A stretch of DNA of 64,000 bases from assembly GCF_000005505.3 (NCBI RefSeq), contig NC_016132.3, forward strand, positions 39,260,914-39,324,913. The letters run 5' to 3'. The stretch is from Brachypodium distachyon. Taxonomy: Eukaryota; Streptophyta; Magnoliopsida; Poales; Poaceae. This document shows positions 20,337 through 33,237 of this stretch, in pieces. Numbering within the stretch: position 1 is the first letter of the stretch; every line of letters starts with the position of its first letter. Under the pieces are notes generated by a model, which was not told where the DNA came from, searched no databases, and worked only from the letters and a program-made list of their open reading frames with translations. A program made the position numbers and the translations under genes.

Positions 20337-21550
20337 GACTAAATTCCAGCTTGTACCCTCAAAGATCCCATTTGTGACAGTGGGTACCTCATTGAAGAGT
20401 TTTGTCACCAATGTACCCCATTTAAAAAATTTGTTGCCAATTGCAGCCCATTTACCAAATTGCCCTCGAACTGACAAGAAGGTTCACCTGACGAGGCAAG
20501 CCACCTGGACACACATTATTCCAATACGCTTACAAGTGTACTCTAGTTCTTCAGATTAGACAACTCCATTTCCAGTCCGCCGATTTCCATCTCAGCCACA
20601 AGAGTCTCATGGTACTTTTACAACTTGGAAATCACCCAGCCAGCTCTCTGCTCTGACACTCTGCCGACCCACTGGATTGGTCCGCGGCAATCATCACCCT
20701 GGAAGCGACAGCAATGCAAAATTCAGACTAACAGTTTGCCAAATTACAGAAAAACAAACAAAAAGAATGCAACTCAATTATTGTACCTTATAGGGGCAGC
20801 TCAGAAACCTCCTGCCACGAGCATTTCGCCTCCCAAACCCAATTCCCCTCGGCCGGAACCACCATGGGGCCTCCCAAGTCCCAAGCCGTGTCTTGTGTCG
20901 CCTGAGCCCTCGCGGCGTCTTCAGTCACTGTCGCCTGGGCCCTAGCTTGGCGCCGCTTCCGCCGTTGTTGCCTTCGCGCTCGCCGCGGCTTCCATCACCG
21001 TCGCCTTCACGCCGGCCGCGGCTTTCGTCGTCTTCGCTCGCCGCCGGCCACCACGCCGCCAACCTAATCTTGGACGGTGGTGCCGCACTGCAGCAAGCGC
21101 GAGCGACTTGGACGCCTGGTCCAGCTAGAAAGCGTACTCATAATAATACGTGTTCACGTGGTTTGCCTCATCAGCCCGACGGGTGGGCCCTTCGTGTCAG
21201 TTCGTCGGTACTGTAAGCAGGTAGTACAATGGGACATGTACCCCTCCATTTCATGTGTTCACGTATTTCAAGATCTTGCTTTAACCATCAATTAGACCAA
21301 CAAAACGAGAACTATGTATTATAGAAGTTATACCACCGGAATTTTTTTTTCAGATATGAATCTATTAGTATAATTTTATAACATGAAATTCACATTTTGT
21401 TGGTGTAATTGATGGTCAAAGTTAGATCTCAAAATGCATGGGCACGTCATATTTTGAAACGGAGGAAATACGCTGGTAACAAAAACTCTTAGATGAGGTA
21501 TTCAAAGGCACAAATGGGATTTTCTAGAGGTACAAAGTGAAATTTTACTC
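20337..21550. mobile_element. MULE-like element with ~190-bp TIRs and GC-rich interior
   Basis: The left end (20337-~20530) and the reverse complement of the right end (~21133-21550, minus a nested MITE) share a series of blocks in the same order: GAsTAAA, TTGTACC, ATCCCATTTGTG, TACCTCAT, AGAGTTTT, CGAACTGACA and GAGGCAARCCAC followed by ACACRTATTAT. Long TIRs of this kind are typical of Mutator-like elements. The interior (about 20800-21120) is strongly GC-rich with Pro/Ser/Arg codons and no transposase, so the element is non-autonomous and may have captured host sequence (Pack-MULE type). A 9-bp target duplication is not convincing (TAATGTGTT against TAAATTTGC). Confidence 0.65.
21241..21468. 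mobile_element. MITE (~228 bp) nested in the right TIR of the MULE
   Basis: The left end is CCCCTCCATTTCATGTGTTC and the right end ATATTTTGAAACGGAGGAAA, flanked by TA on both sides. The inner halves mirror each other (AACCATCAATTAGACCAACA against TTGGTGTAATTGATGGTCAA). It interrupts the right TIR, so it inserted after the MULE. Confidence 0.8.
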
Positions 21551-21825
21551 TAAATTTGCTTGATGAAAATTATGAATTATGAATCTACTAGACCTTTCTT
21601 TCTTCTCGAATGCTGTTATTCTTTGTGGTAGGCTCTTAATCGGCTTTGAGGGTTTTGTTTGGCATCCAGTATCATGGCATGGCATGGCATGCAAAACTCC
21701 ATAGATAAAATCTGACGTACGTGTAAACGAGCCAAAGAACATGGCTTGACAAATGATAATAACTTCCGTTTATTCTTGTACCATAAAAGAAAATCAGAGC
21801 ACTGAGAAAATAAAATAAAATGGTA

Positions 21826-21905
<80 letters not shown>
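21826..21905 (-). tRNA. tRNA-Leu (anticodon UAG)
   Basis: The minus strand gives an 80-nt tRNA with a 7-bp acceptor stem (GACAGTT with AGCTGTC, one G-U pair) and discriminator A. It has a D-arm TGGCCGAGTGGT (A box), the anticodon loop TTTAGGC with anticodon TAG, a class II variable arm and a T-arm with GGTTCAAATCC (B box). The CCA is not encoded, as usual for nuclear tRNA genes. T-rich sequence follows the 3' end (TTTTATTTTATTTT), which can end pol III transcription. Confidence 0.95.
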
Positions 21906-22050
21906 CTTGTTGACCTTTGCTTGAAAATTATTTTATTATACATTCTCGTTTTTTTGTGCTGCTGGCACAGTCAACGTAGCACGATGACCATTCCTCTAGC
22001 AGTGTGCAATCATTGGTTGGATGTAAAAAAAATTACATATAGTTTTACTA

Positions 22051-22292
22051 CTCCATCTGTTTTTAAATATATGTACATTTGGGGTTGTTTGAAGTCAAAC
22101 TTAGTCAACTTTGAAGTAAAAACCGCAAAATATATGCAAAACCAAACTAATATCATTAGGAGTAGTATTGAGTATATTTTCATATTGCATTTGTATGCTA
22201 TTAAATATGTTGATATTTTAATCTATAATATCGGTCAAAATTGATGAAGTTTTACATAGGACAGCCTTAAATTTACAGAAACGGAGGGGGGC
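22051..22292. mobile_element. Stowaway-like MITE (~240 bp)
   Basis: CTCCATCTGTTTTTAAATAT at the left and TTTACAGAAACGGAGGGGGG at the right are imperfect inverted ends, preceded by TA at 22049-22050. The interior matches a common grass MITE type with GTCAAACTTAGTCAACTTTG. The right boundary is uncertain by a few bases. Confidence 0.6.
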
Positions 22293-22299
22293 TGATAAA

Positions 22300-22811
22300 G
22301 ATTGGCTGAAATGTAGCGGCTTTATTTACATACACTGCTTAGAAGCAAAATAATTATTAAGGTTAAACACAGCAAAAACTAGAAATCAAACAAATAGTAA
22401 CCCATATATTTGAAAGAAACACAATTTTCTTGATCTGCAGGAAAATGGTCCACCACTGAGCTATGGAACCAATTTTCTTCAGGATATGTTCGTTATAAAT
22501 ATAGGTGCAGCCCTTCCCACGGCAGAGAAGAATTTTCCGCCAAAACACAAATTCACACAAGTGGATGAGAAATATGCCAGAAACTCCTGCTTGATTTTCC
22601 TTTCCAAGAACAAATTGGTTGTTCCGGAAGAACCGCTGTTTTACATAACAGCTCAACACACTACAATAAATGGAGGCAGAACTGCAAGTGAGCAAAATTG
22701 CAAGCTAAGATGCCATTGGCATCATCACCATCTTATTCTTGCTATAGGAACTAATATCAGCAATAGGGTAACTAACAGCTAAATATGGACAGGATAGACA
22801 ATGAGGTTCTT
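22300..22811. other. 3' flank of the 15-exon gene
   Basis: Probably the 3' UTR and terminator region of the minus-strand gene that ends at 22812. No separate gene was seen. Confidence 0.5.
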
Positions 22812-25800
22812 TTACATAAACCCCAACTCAGTAAGGTCATCGTCTGGGACTTCCAGGGCGCCAGAGAAATCGTCGTCCTGTGGTAATGAATCATCAAGGC
22901 CATCCGGGAACCAAGAGCTGAAATCATTGCCCTGCACATCCAGCCCTCCGGGAACATCTAATATGTCGTCGTCTAATCCAGGCAAGTTCGTCACTGCAGG
23001 ATTGGTAGATCGCTGAGCCGCATTCCCAGGAGCGTTTCTTGGTCGCCAGGCAATTCTGGCACCTGCAGAGCCTGCTGGTTCTGGGTGCTCCTGCGCTGCC
23101 AGTGTTGAAGATGACTCCACAACTCTGCCAAGAAAGTTGCCAGAGGTTGATAGCTGCACCAGCTTTTGCTTCGACTTTGTCTTGTTTTTACGTTCTCCGC
23201 TCCTACCGGTGCCTGATGAATGGCGCCCTGATTTCGGACCAGAGCCCTTTGCAGATGCATCTTTGTTGCGGTGCCTTTCCCTGTTGCCCTTTTTCCATCT
23301 TGTAACACCTGGAAACAGAAAAAGTAAAGGTCGATGTGGGTTGTGAAACACAGGTCGACTACTAACATCACCAAGTTGCACACCGCTCTCAAGTTAAGAA
23401 AAAACAATAGGATCCTTCTGTCTTATCAACAGTGCCACATGTATTACCTTCAGTAGATTTTGCATCACAGCTTGGGAAGGGTGCAGATAGCAAACTCCAA
23501 AGAGAAGGTTCGCTGAAGCAGCTTTTCTTTGTTCTCTCAAAATTCTGGCATCGGGCAAGAGTGCGCTTGGCAAAGGCCAAGGCAAAGGCCAGATCTTTTG
23601 CGGCCTTATTGGCAGACTTGTGGCGGGAATTAACTTGCATACGCTATATACATATGTGTAATAAAGATCAGTATACAGGATAAAGGTAGCATAGCTGTAA
23701 GGAAAACTATAGTTTACAGAAGCAGGGTAGTTATTCTCATATGGTATTAACATCAATATAAGAATAGCAATCATGTAATGAGATGCACCAACTACCTGAA
23801 GTTTTCTGTGTGCGTTTTCAACCAGTTTGTTCAATGCATGTTGCTCTAGGATCCTGTCAGGAGATCTTAAATTAGCCACTGAAGTAATTTTATGCACTAG
23901 CATTTAATATCTAATACACTGATAAAAATCCGTTTATACCTTTCCTCGATATTTTTGGTATCTTGAATCACTTTATCTAACTTATGTAATCCACATTTCT
24001 TTTGCTTCACCTGCAAAATAAAAATGATAAATTATATACATGGATAAACACCTAATGAAAACAAAATAATTTCATCTTCGTTTAATATATCATTTACATA
24101 TAAGAGAAGGCATCACAGGAAATGCATATGAGAACACATCTTAAAATAGGATAATATAAATTGTCCTTAAAAAATGGGTATCTGATGGCTTAAAGAAACC
24201 ACTTAAAAACCACTGCTACTTTTCAATACACCCCTTGAGGTATTCCACACTGCACTTATATGTTTCCATCTTCTAGTGATATGGACAAACCACCTTCAAC
24301 TATACCATCCAATTGATCAAGCGGCCATGGGATAACCATGTAGTATTATTACTCCGAACTATTATGACGGGTTCAAAAATGCAGTTTCTCAATGGGAAAT
24401 AACTAAAGGTCTTTGTAATGTGTATTTAATGATGTCCAAGGATGTCACTTCAATGCATAGCTCACATGACCCCTATACTTACTACCATGTATATGAATGC
24501 CAGGTGAGCGAGGCCAACTTTATATGCTCACATTGAAGTGTTCCATTTTCTTTTCTTTTTTCCAAAGAAATCCTTACATCAAAACCTGAATTCTGAAAAT
24601 GCAATAATATTATAACAGTTTACATTAATCTGACACAACCACGGTAACACACTAAGGAGAATAATGGAGCAGGCATCCAGGTTCAATCAAAATGAAGACA
24701 AGACATTTTCCAAGGAAACTGAAAGCATGTAACTAGGGTTGCTCGTGTAACCTGATCGTGGAGCCTTCTCCTCAGTTCTGAAATCATTTTATTGATGTCC
24801 TCATCCTCTCCATAGTTTAGATTTGGCTAAAAAGGGTAGTAATGCAAATATAAGGCAACAATCACAACTCAAATGTAAAAAGGAAAAGGCTTCCTGAAGT
24901 AAATTTTGGAACTGACAGGTTATTGCATAAAATTAACCAGCCTTTGCAGGTGTTGGAACACACACAAAATGTCATCAAAGATGAGAAAGTAAAATAATGT
25001 GTGTACTAAGTGCATATTTTCCTTCTAAGCATGGATAGTTTGTTTTGAGGCACTTCCAAGAAGGATCTCAAGTATTCTCAGATATCATCTGTATTGGTGA
25101 CTACTCTACTTAGCAAAATGTTTTAAACTACGAAAAGCATTGAACCAAAAGAAGCAGCTCCTAAAATTTAACCCTTCCATGTACAAAGTTCATCAGTTCT
25201 GAACAATAATAGTTTCATGTGCATAAACCTTGTGTGCTAAGGTAACAATCAAGAAACACAAGTCCTTGTCAATTACCATCCCAAGAAACACTTGAGATTG
25301 CTCAAAACATTTCAACTGTGACATTTCTCCTATGTGACATTTTACATGATTCCTAGGCTCAGAAACTTATTAAAAAAATACATAAAGGGATATTTAAGTT
25401 TCAAATGCAGTAATATGTCGAGATGTGGACTAGGGATCATACCAATGTTTCTGGACAAATGCCAATACTTTCCAGCTCAATCAAAATCTTATCATTCACA
25501 GAGATCTGGCTGTATTGATATTCATAAGGAGGTGAAGGAATCCTTTTCCCAGGATTGTGGCATTGCTGTGAAATCTGTGGTATCAAGTCATGCAAAGGCT
25601 CATATTCTGGGAATACAGCACCACTGAATCCATCTGACAAAATCTCACACTGGATCGAAATTTGACTGTTTGAGCTGATGAAATTGCTGGAAGCTGCGTA
25701 TCCATTGGACAGGCTCTGATTTACCATTGAAGTATTGTTTGAACATGTAAAATCAACACTCAGCCCAAAATTAGATGTTATGTCACTGACTTGAAGTCCA

Positions 25801-28800
25801 TTTGTTACATATCTGTTGGCACTGCAGAGAACGTGGCTACTCGGCATATCACTTTGCACACGATTGGAGTCAGAAGAATCATCTTCTATAATTAAAGCTG
25901 AAAGGAGTCTATGTGCCATTGGGGCCATCTCATGAAACCATTCGTCGGCTTCTACATTTTGTGGTTCATTGCTGTGGTTTTCCTCACTAGGAATAGAACA
26001 GTCAATAGGTCCTTCTGTTCTAACCACATTGGTTTTCCTTTGCTCAGATAAGAGAGAAGAATTACATGTAGCCAGCACCTGAGACAAACGCTCCTGCAGA
26101 TATTTGGGACACGGGAAGCATTGAAGCAAGGCATATAGTTAATGAGTTTAAAAAGAGATAAATTGGATGCAAGGGCAAGGATTTTTCAGATGGGGTGACT
26201 CATGGCACACACATACCATCGTTTGCGGTTTGCTGTAGTCAGCAGATGCCATCACATTGTGTCCACCATAAAGCATGCTCATCTCAAGCTCTTCCACAAG
26301 GTCAATCTGATAACTCCTATAAGTGAGAAATTCCACCCAACCAAACAAGAAACAAGTCTAATCGATCATTACATATCCAAATATAATGGGCACCAACCTG
26401 GTGTTTTAAGAAATCCAAATTTTCAGAGCTTATGAAAGTTAGCATTGGTTCCATCTCCTTCCAAAAAGGGCTAGAATATGTACCAACTGCAGAAAAAGAG
26501 TAAGTTATATACCATCAACCCAGAGAGATGCTGACAGAGCTCAGATGGTAAAATCATAAAAGAAAACGCACTGATAGCACTGCGAGCAGCATTTACAGCA
26601 GCTAAAAGCTCCTCTCGGTCAACTTCTGGTTCACCTACAATGCGCAGTTAGTTATTAAAAATAAAAACTAACGTTTGACAGAGGAAACTACTCCAAATTT
26701 AACCATGATAGCCAGAGTAGAGAGTACAAAGGTGAAGTGTCTTCTGGCAACCTGTTATAACTCTAGAGTCACGATTAAGAGCCTGTGCCTGACAAGCTGA
26801 AGCTTTGCGGTCAGAACCTTTAGTCATCAGGGGCCGTCCAACCTTACTGCACCAATGTTTAGAGGCCCAAATCAGTCACATATTAAGAAACTAAAATCCA
26901 CTTCCTTACAAAGGAAAATTAGATACCTTTCACGTCCAGTTCTTCCACATTTTAGTGGTTTTCTTGTGCCTGTAGCACCCAAATTTTCTTCAGATATGGA
27001 AGCATGCCCTTTAACATTCATAGTACCTCTTCCACTCCTCCCCTGACGATGAACACCGCCATGTTCAAGTTCTTCTTTCGAAGGCTCTCTGTTTTTACTT
27101 GATGAAACAACTGATGCTGCTGCATTATGGATTGCATTTGCATCCTCATTCTCCACACCACTATTCTTAACTTTTTCCATGGCCTTGGCCTCGGCAACTG
27201 CCAGTACCCCACTTTCCGACAACCTAACAGGAGATGAGTTGCTATCAATTTTACTCATTGTTTCTGCATTACTGCTAGTAAAAAAATTCGGAAGTAAAAC
27301 ACTGTATGACTCTATAGGTGCTGACCTAGCTGCAGTATCAAGTGGAGATCCATCAGATAAGACATCATCAAAATCTGAGACTGGAGAAACTACATTTGCT
27401 CTTCTTGTCCGCGACATTTTCTGAGGGCGTTGGCCAACCCAAGAAATAGGTGAGGAAGCATTTAAATGTGTGGAACCACTGGAACATTTGCGGCTGGCCA
27501 TGCTTCTCAATGGCGAGACTTTATTTGAGGAAGGTGCTTGTTCACATTCATCGCTTCCTCCAGCCGAGCGTTGGAGGGTAGATGATGGGCGCGTGATAAG
27601 TGAACTGGTTCTTGGTGACCTGCATGCTTTAGTCTTGGGAGAGGGACTTAAGCTTCTATCAGAAGTATGTACCCTGTATAAACAGAGTTGCCGCAGATCA
27701 GAAGGAAGATGTTGCACTACTCATTCCCGTTTATGTAACACAGACACTGTGAATTGTCGGGAGGAAACAAGTTCCTTATGCATGAAAATGAAGTAATGCA
27801 CTATGCTTACTTGTTTCCTTTTATCACAGCACAATCCTTTTCAAGTCCAGCATGCTGCACTCTTCTTTCATTTGGCAGAGTGACATGATCCACAACAATC
27901 TTGGATAGGACACGAGACCCAAAATTATTCTGCCGAGAACTGCTATCCATTTTGCAACCTGCTACTGATCTGACAGAAGCTCCATGTCTGCAATAAAAGA
28001 ACTGAGAAGAGTGAATTCTGACCTGATGAGGAAGTAATGACATAACTAGCAGAATAAATTTCCACATACAACCATATAGTGCTTAAAGAGGATTCAAATG
28101 GAATATCTATAAAGCATAAATTTGACTGCAACGTAATGAAAAACCTATCTGGATCAAAAAAATAAACAGAAGACAGCCTAAAGAAAGAGCTGAGAAACCC
28201 AAAGGTCAATCTCGTGATGATGCCTGAGTCGTGACAAGCATACATAGTAATGGCATTCATCTCTCTTGTGATGTTGGAACGACAGTGCATGTCAGTCCTC
28301 ACTCTCTACTCCCCAAGTTATACTCCCTCCAGTTCACAAATAAGGGACGTTTTTCCTCAAAAAAAAACTTGGCTGTCCATATAATTTGAAATGTATAGAT
28401 CCAAAACTTCAAAATCATATGTATAAATTTGTTTCAACGTCCTTGCAGAATATTAAAATTTTGTTGGGTATATAATACATATAAAACAATAAAAATTAGT
28501 GGTCTGAGTTACCTTTTCAAGACCGTGCCAATGTCCAAAATGTCAGTCAAATTTATGAAGAGAGAGAGAGAATAATCTAGATGAGCATTTTACCTTTCTA
28601 ATATTTTGGGCAAAAAATATTTAAATTTCTAGTGTTTGAGTTGTTTCCAGATTTCTAACTTTAATCCAGCATGGTTCTCAATTAAAACAAGTCAGTTGTA
28701 CAGTGATACCCAAGTCCAACTTTAAGCGACAAAAGTGATGGTTCTGCACACAGTTTACCTGAGTGCAAGGCCATCACTAGAACACGGAGGTGCTTCATTT

Positions 28801-30436
28801 GCTGGCTTATGCTGACCCACAGATTTGACAACTCCATCAGCATCATGCCTGTTGAGCATTGTTCCCAGAGAGCGCTTGCGTTTCAATTTTTTCTCCCAGC
28901 CTTCACCTCCAGTAGATAAGCCCCGTAATTTGTCTTCAGAAATCCCTGGTAATGTAACAGATGTTCTTGCACAGATCTTTTCCTTCTCCAAAGGTTTACT
29001 TTCATTACTATTAGGCACAGGACCTTGTCTTGTAGGAACACCACCACGTCCTTCCATCTGAAATATGTAGAAATGTTGAAACAAGTTTTAGATATGGAAA
29101 ATTTTAAGGAATATGGAAGCATAATCATAAGAAATCTGTTACAGAAGTCTAAGAGAAACATGTAGACATCAAGCGCCTTGAAAGTTCAGGATTCAGAAAT
29201 TTTCAAAAATCTGTCACAGTTTCAAAACCCAAGAAGTACAAGTTACTACATAAAATTAGGAATCTCGGCCAGGCCAATCCTTAATAAACGATAGGTTTGG
29301 GATCAGTTCAAAATAGAAGACTGCCTTTGGATTATGAAATGATCACATTTGGAACAGAGATTGAATGGTCAGCGAAAGGAAAAGTGGGGCCTTAGGACAA
29401 AATCACCATCTTCCCACCCTTTATACTGTATGGCTCTTCTCTAAAGAGCACCATAAAACATTATGTTTACAAACCACCCATGATAACTTATAAAGTGAAA
29501 ATTGTATGTTCTGGCTGGTAACTAGCCAAAAACAAGAGCAGGCAGATTATATTGGCTACTAGTCTAAGTCGAAAATCGACAAGACTAAAACTTTGTGAAC
29601 TATTGTACTTCCAGATATCGACAACGTTGCGATACAGTTGTGTAATTAAGACCATTCGTTCAGGCAGAGATAATTAAGCATGCTGCAGATTGTAAAGATC
29701 AAAACTTTCTGAACCCCAACACTCTAAGAGAGCTCGGCACACACACCAACCTTAAATTGACACAATGCCAATCGCCAGCATCATTAAAATGGCAGTGAAA
29801 GACAGACAAAGCACGAACCCGTCCGTCCAACAGCGAGGACCGCACGCGCTTGATGATCGCCCCCGGGGAGTTCCTGCTCTGAGCTCTGGCCCTCGACGAG
29901 CCCGAGGAGGGCGTCCCATCTGCCCCAAGCTTCTCAGCGCCAGGAGCAGGAGAATTGCTCCTCTGGCGCTTGCGGGTGACGATGTTCTTGTACCTGTCGA
30001 GCCTCTGCACCGCGTCCTGCAGCGACCGCTCCCTGTCCCTACCCGATACAGCAGGGGAGCAGATTGATCAAACTGACAAGTAATGACAGCAGCCAGCAAT
30101 GCAATGTGGCAGGCGGCGGCGGGTTGGGAAATGCGATGTATCGGGCGGTGGGCTTCAGGGGGGGAATATATACCTGGCCGTGGCGCCGGACTCGAAGATG
30201 CCGTCGCGGAACCGCCTGAGCTCCTCCGTCGGGTCGCCCGACTGCAACGCCCGCCGGAGCTCGCCGACCCGCGTCTGCTGCTGCTGATAATGATGCCTCG
30301 GCTGCTCCCCCGCAGCCGCCGGGTCCAGCCACAGGTACTTCGCGATAGAGGGCGGAGCAGCAGCCGTAGTGGTTGTAGTAGAAGGAGAACCCGCCGGCGC
30401 TGGCTCCGCCGGCCCCTCGCGCGAGTCGCCGGCCAT
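22812..30436 (-). CDS. conserved plant protein of unknown function, 15 exons, 1196 aa
   Basis: Exons, all with GT..AG borders and matching phases: 30174-30436, 29819-30038, 28759-29057, 27811-27987, 26927-27673, 26752-26846, 26572-26634, 26398-26486, 26217-26306, 25443-26093, 24752-24826, 23940-24010, 23796-23853, 23448-23643, 22812-23308. They sum to 3591 nt, which is 1196 codons plus stop. The start ATG is the first in-frame (MAGDSREGP). The protein is Ser/Arg/Lys-rich and largely low-complexity. It has basic patches (KRVRSS, KKLKRKRSLG), a conserved SWVGQRPQKMSRTRRANVV block, a helical KDLAFALAFAKRTLARCQ segment, and an acidic tail (LPGLDDDILDVPGGLD ... DDDLTELGFM). It resembles the uncharacterised Arabidopsis At4g29790/At2g19390 type as I recall it. 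Nuclear location is inferred from composition only. No enzymatic motif was seen. Confidence 0.85.
28322..28560. mobile_element. degenerate MITE-like sequence in an intron
   Basis: A CTCCCTCCAGTTCACAAATA left end, typical of the grass Tourist/Stowaway-like group, is preceded by TA. The body is AT-rich with a late GTCAGTCAAATTT, but the right terminal inverted repeat is eroded. It lies in the intron between exons 3 and 4 of the 15-exon gene. Confidence 0.45.
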
Positions 30437-31720
30437 GGGTGGCAACACGGGACGGCGGCCTAGGGCTGGGTGAGCCGAATGCTGCGGCCTGCGGGGCGGC
30501 GGAGGAGAGCGGCGGGAGGAGCGATTGCGGTGCGGAATTGCGGTGGTGGGAGAGGAAGAGGAGGAAGAGGAAGGTTGCTGCGGCGGGCGAGGGGTTGGGG
30601 GCGGAGTTGGATACGGCGGCGAGGAAGGAATCGGCGCAGGGTTTTGGTGGAAAGGGGGGGAGCTTGGAATTGGAGTCAAACTCAACTCAAAACCCTTTTT
30701 AGAGGTGATTGTGACTGATTGATCCACAGTTCGACGGCGATGGATTTGGGTAATGGAGAAGAGAAGAAACAGTGTTTCTTCCTCGGAGGAGGAAAACTTG
30801 GGTCTGTGGATTTGACAAGATCATCTATGCAAATACGGGTACCTCGCAGACGTCGTTTGCATCTTGCGGGAATCGCCGGCGAGGGTGGCGACAAGAAATA
30901 GGACGAGATGTGGTCAGAAAGCAGCCGAGGACATGGTGGCTGGTGGAGTACGACGAATTCTGCTAGGCGGAGGAAGAAGAAGGAGGAACCACTCGTGCGT
31001 GGCCAGAAGGCAGCCTATCTAGGACAGGGTGGCTGGGTGGAGGACGACAAATGCTGCTAGGCGGAGTAAGAAGAGGGAGTAGCGACTGGTGCGGAATTGT
31101 GGTGGTGAAGAACGTTGTTGCGGCGAGGGGTAGGTGGGGTCAGAGGTGACGATGAGGATGGAGTCGACACAGGGGTTGGGAGGGAGCCGGAGATATAGGG
31201 AAGGGAGAGAATTTGTAATTGGAAGCATTTCAACTCAAACCTTTTTTGTAGGAGACAAGGTGATCGATTGATGTGATGGATTTGGATAGTAGGGAGAAAA
31301 GAGCGACACACGTGATATTTTTCTTCTTTCCGTAGGAGGATGAAAAATATGTGTTTTGTGTGTTATTTATTTACCACAAGATTGCATATATAAAAGTTGA
31401 ATATTGTACTTCTCTGCAAAATGTCAAGGAGAGGATGGAGCAGATGCATGGTTTGGGAGGGTGGAGTTAGAGATATGGAAGGGAGAGGATTTGGAATTGG
31501 AAGTAATTCAACTCAAAATGGGTTTTAGAGGAGAGAAAATATCGAAACACGTGATTTTTTTTTGTTTCCCAAGGGGGAGGAAAACATGTGTTCCATGTGT
31601 CATTTATTTGCAAGATTGCATATATGTAGAAGTCAAATCTTGTACTTGGGTGCAAAATATGAATGTACTAGTCTTGCTGGTTTTTCAATGGTTTTCCTAT
31701 GAGTGATCAAGAGTCATAGG
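30437..31720 (-). repeat. promoter/5' region with decayed tandem copies
   Basis: The sequence just upstream of the 15-exon gene start recurs further upstream. The run GGAATTGGA..CAACTCAAA appears at ~30666, ~31216 and ~31493, each time after a GGAG..GGGAG block. A CTGCTAGGCGGAG..AGAAG block appears at ~30960 and ~31051. A GAGGAAAA..TTGCATATAT block appears at ~31330-31390 and ~31570-31625. These are diverged tandem duplications of a promoter-proximal unit of roughly 250-400 bp. No open frame is conserved between copies. Confidence 0.55.
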
Positions 31721-31729
31721 ACCATTTTC

Positions 31730-32060
31730 CATGCATCACTGAGAGGTTTAACAAAATCCACCCCTAATCCACAAAAGATAATTCGTTAATTTCATTGATA
31801 TTTTCATTTTGATTTCATTATATTTTCACAATAGATTTATATTTCATTATGATTTCATTTTCTATTGAGGTTTCATTTATGATATCAATTTTCTGGTGGT
31901 GTATTATTATTTTAAAATATTATTTAATTAACATGTTTGTTTCATTGGTATTTGATTGAAATTTCATAGATATTATAACGACATATCATTGAAATTCCAA
32001 TGATATAACAGTGAAATTCCAATGACTTCATTCATTTGATACTCCCCTGGAGTATATTAG
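31730..32060. repeat. AT-rich tract with repeated TTTCATT motifs
   Basis: TTTCATT or ATTTCATT recurs many times at irregular spacing, partly as GAAATTCCAATGA on the other strand. This gives a degenerate simple-repeat tract. No gene was seen. Confidence 0.5.
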
Positions 32061-33190
32061 TACAACATCACACCCTACATAGAGGGATGGAGTGCGGGTT
32101 TATTCATATAAAGTTGAAGCCCACTAAGTGTAGTTAATTTAGCAAGCTGCACATGCAGCCTATCCATGTCAGCATCTTGCCCCCACTGGATGATTTTCCT
32201 GTTTTCTCGTGCTGCCACGTCATCAAATTTTTTTTCCGTGTATTCCCGTGACTCCATCCGGTTTAACGACTCTCACGTTCCTTCCACCTAGGAGCCCGTT
32301 CATATCTATCCTTTTGGCCCATGTAACACCCGGCCCACTTGCACCTAGCCACATCGCACACACGTAAAGCCCCAGTGGCACCGCGAGGTCTTCGTCCTAA
32401 GCGCCGCTGGCGCCTCCTCCATAGTCGTCACCGCTCCGAGAAGCCACGGAAAGCGCCGGGCGAGGCCGTCGGCGCAGCAGCAGGCCGAGACGAAACCCCT
32501 GTGCGGGTGGGAGCCTCCGGCCTCGGGAGCAGAGGAGGACGCGACGGGATCGGCCAAGTGGTAGGGTCCGTCCATCTCGGAGGCGAGAAGCCGAGAAGGC
32601 TCCCGTGAGGCAACGGAGGAGAGATCGAGAGAGTAATTTATTCGATCTGTTGGCTTCCTCCTTGACGTTGTTCTTCACTTTCTTCTTTTTATTGCTCCAC
32701 GGTCCACGATGTTCGATCCACTTCAATGCCAAGTCTCTTTACCTTCTACGTAATTCTTTATAAATATTGTTCCTACCTCTGATGGCATCGGCGGCTCCAC
32801 GTCTCTCCTTTTCTAGCCTTGCCCTCGACGACCACCGTCCACCAACACCCCCTGCGCTACCTCCCCAACATGCAGTCGCAGGACGATCGAGGTCGAGTGA
32901 TTCTATGCACATGACAGGTATCTTCCGCAAGCTATGAGTTTCCAAAGGATTGGTAGGACAGACATGCACCCAGGTAATGCTCCAACTCCACATTGCCAGG
33001 TGATTTTTTGAGGGGAAAGGGCCAAAGATTTGTTGGGTGCAGTGTGCTAATGTTGCATTCATATGTTCATTGTCCCAACAGCGACGGGAGACTGCGACCG
33101 GATCCTGTGGACCGTGGACAATACGAAGGAATGGAGCCCAAGGGATTTGCGCAGAGGACCGAAGGCAAGGGAAATGTTGCAATCAAATTT
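32061..33190. other. no supported gene; GC-rich island at ~32390-32620
   Basis: A GC-rich patch in otherwise AT-rich sequence is open on several frames, with no recognisable domain. It could be a captured exon or an old first exon. I cannot assign it. Confidence 0.35.
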
Positions 33191-33237
33191 TGTTTTGATT
33201 AATTACTTCGTTTCTTTTATGGACGTCAGAACCTCAA

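Noticed and set aside
21672..21899. Minus-strand open frame beginning MAEWSKAPDLGSGPKGRG
   Set aside because: This is the classic false translation of a tRNA gene. The sequence is tRNA-Leu(UAG).
32339..32732. GC-rich frames on both strands suggesting a gene
   Set aside because: No recognisable domain, no clear start context or splice chain; left as an unexplained GC island.
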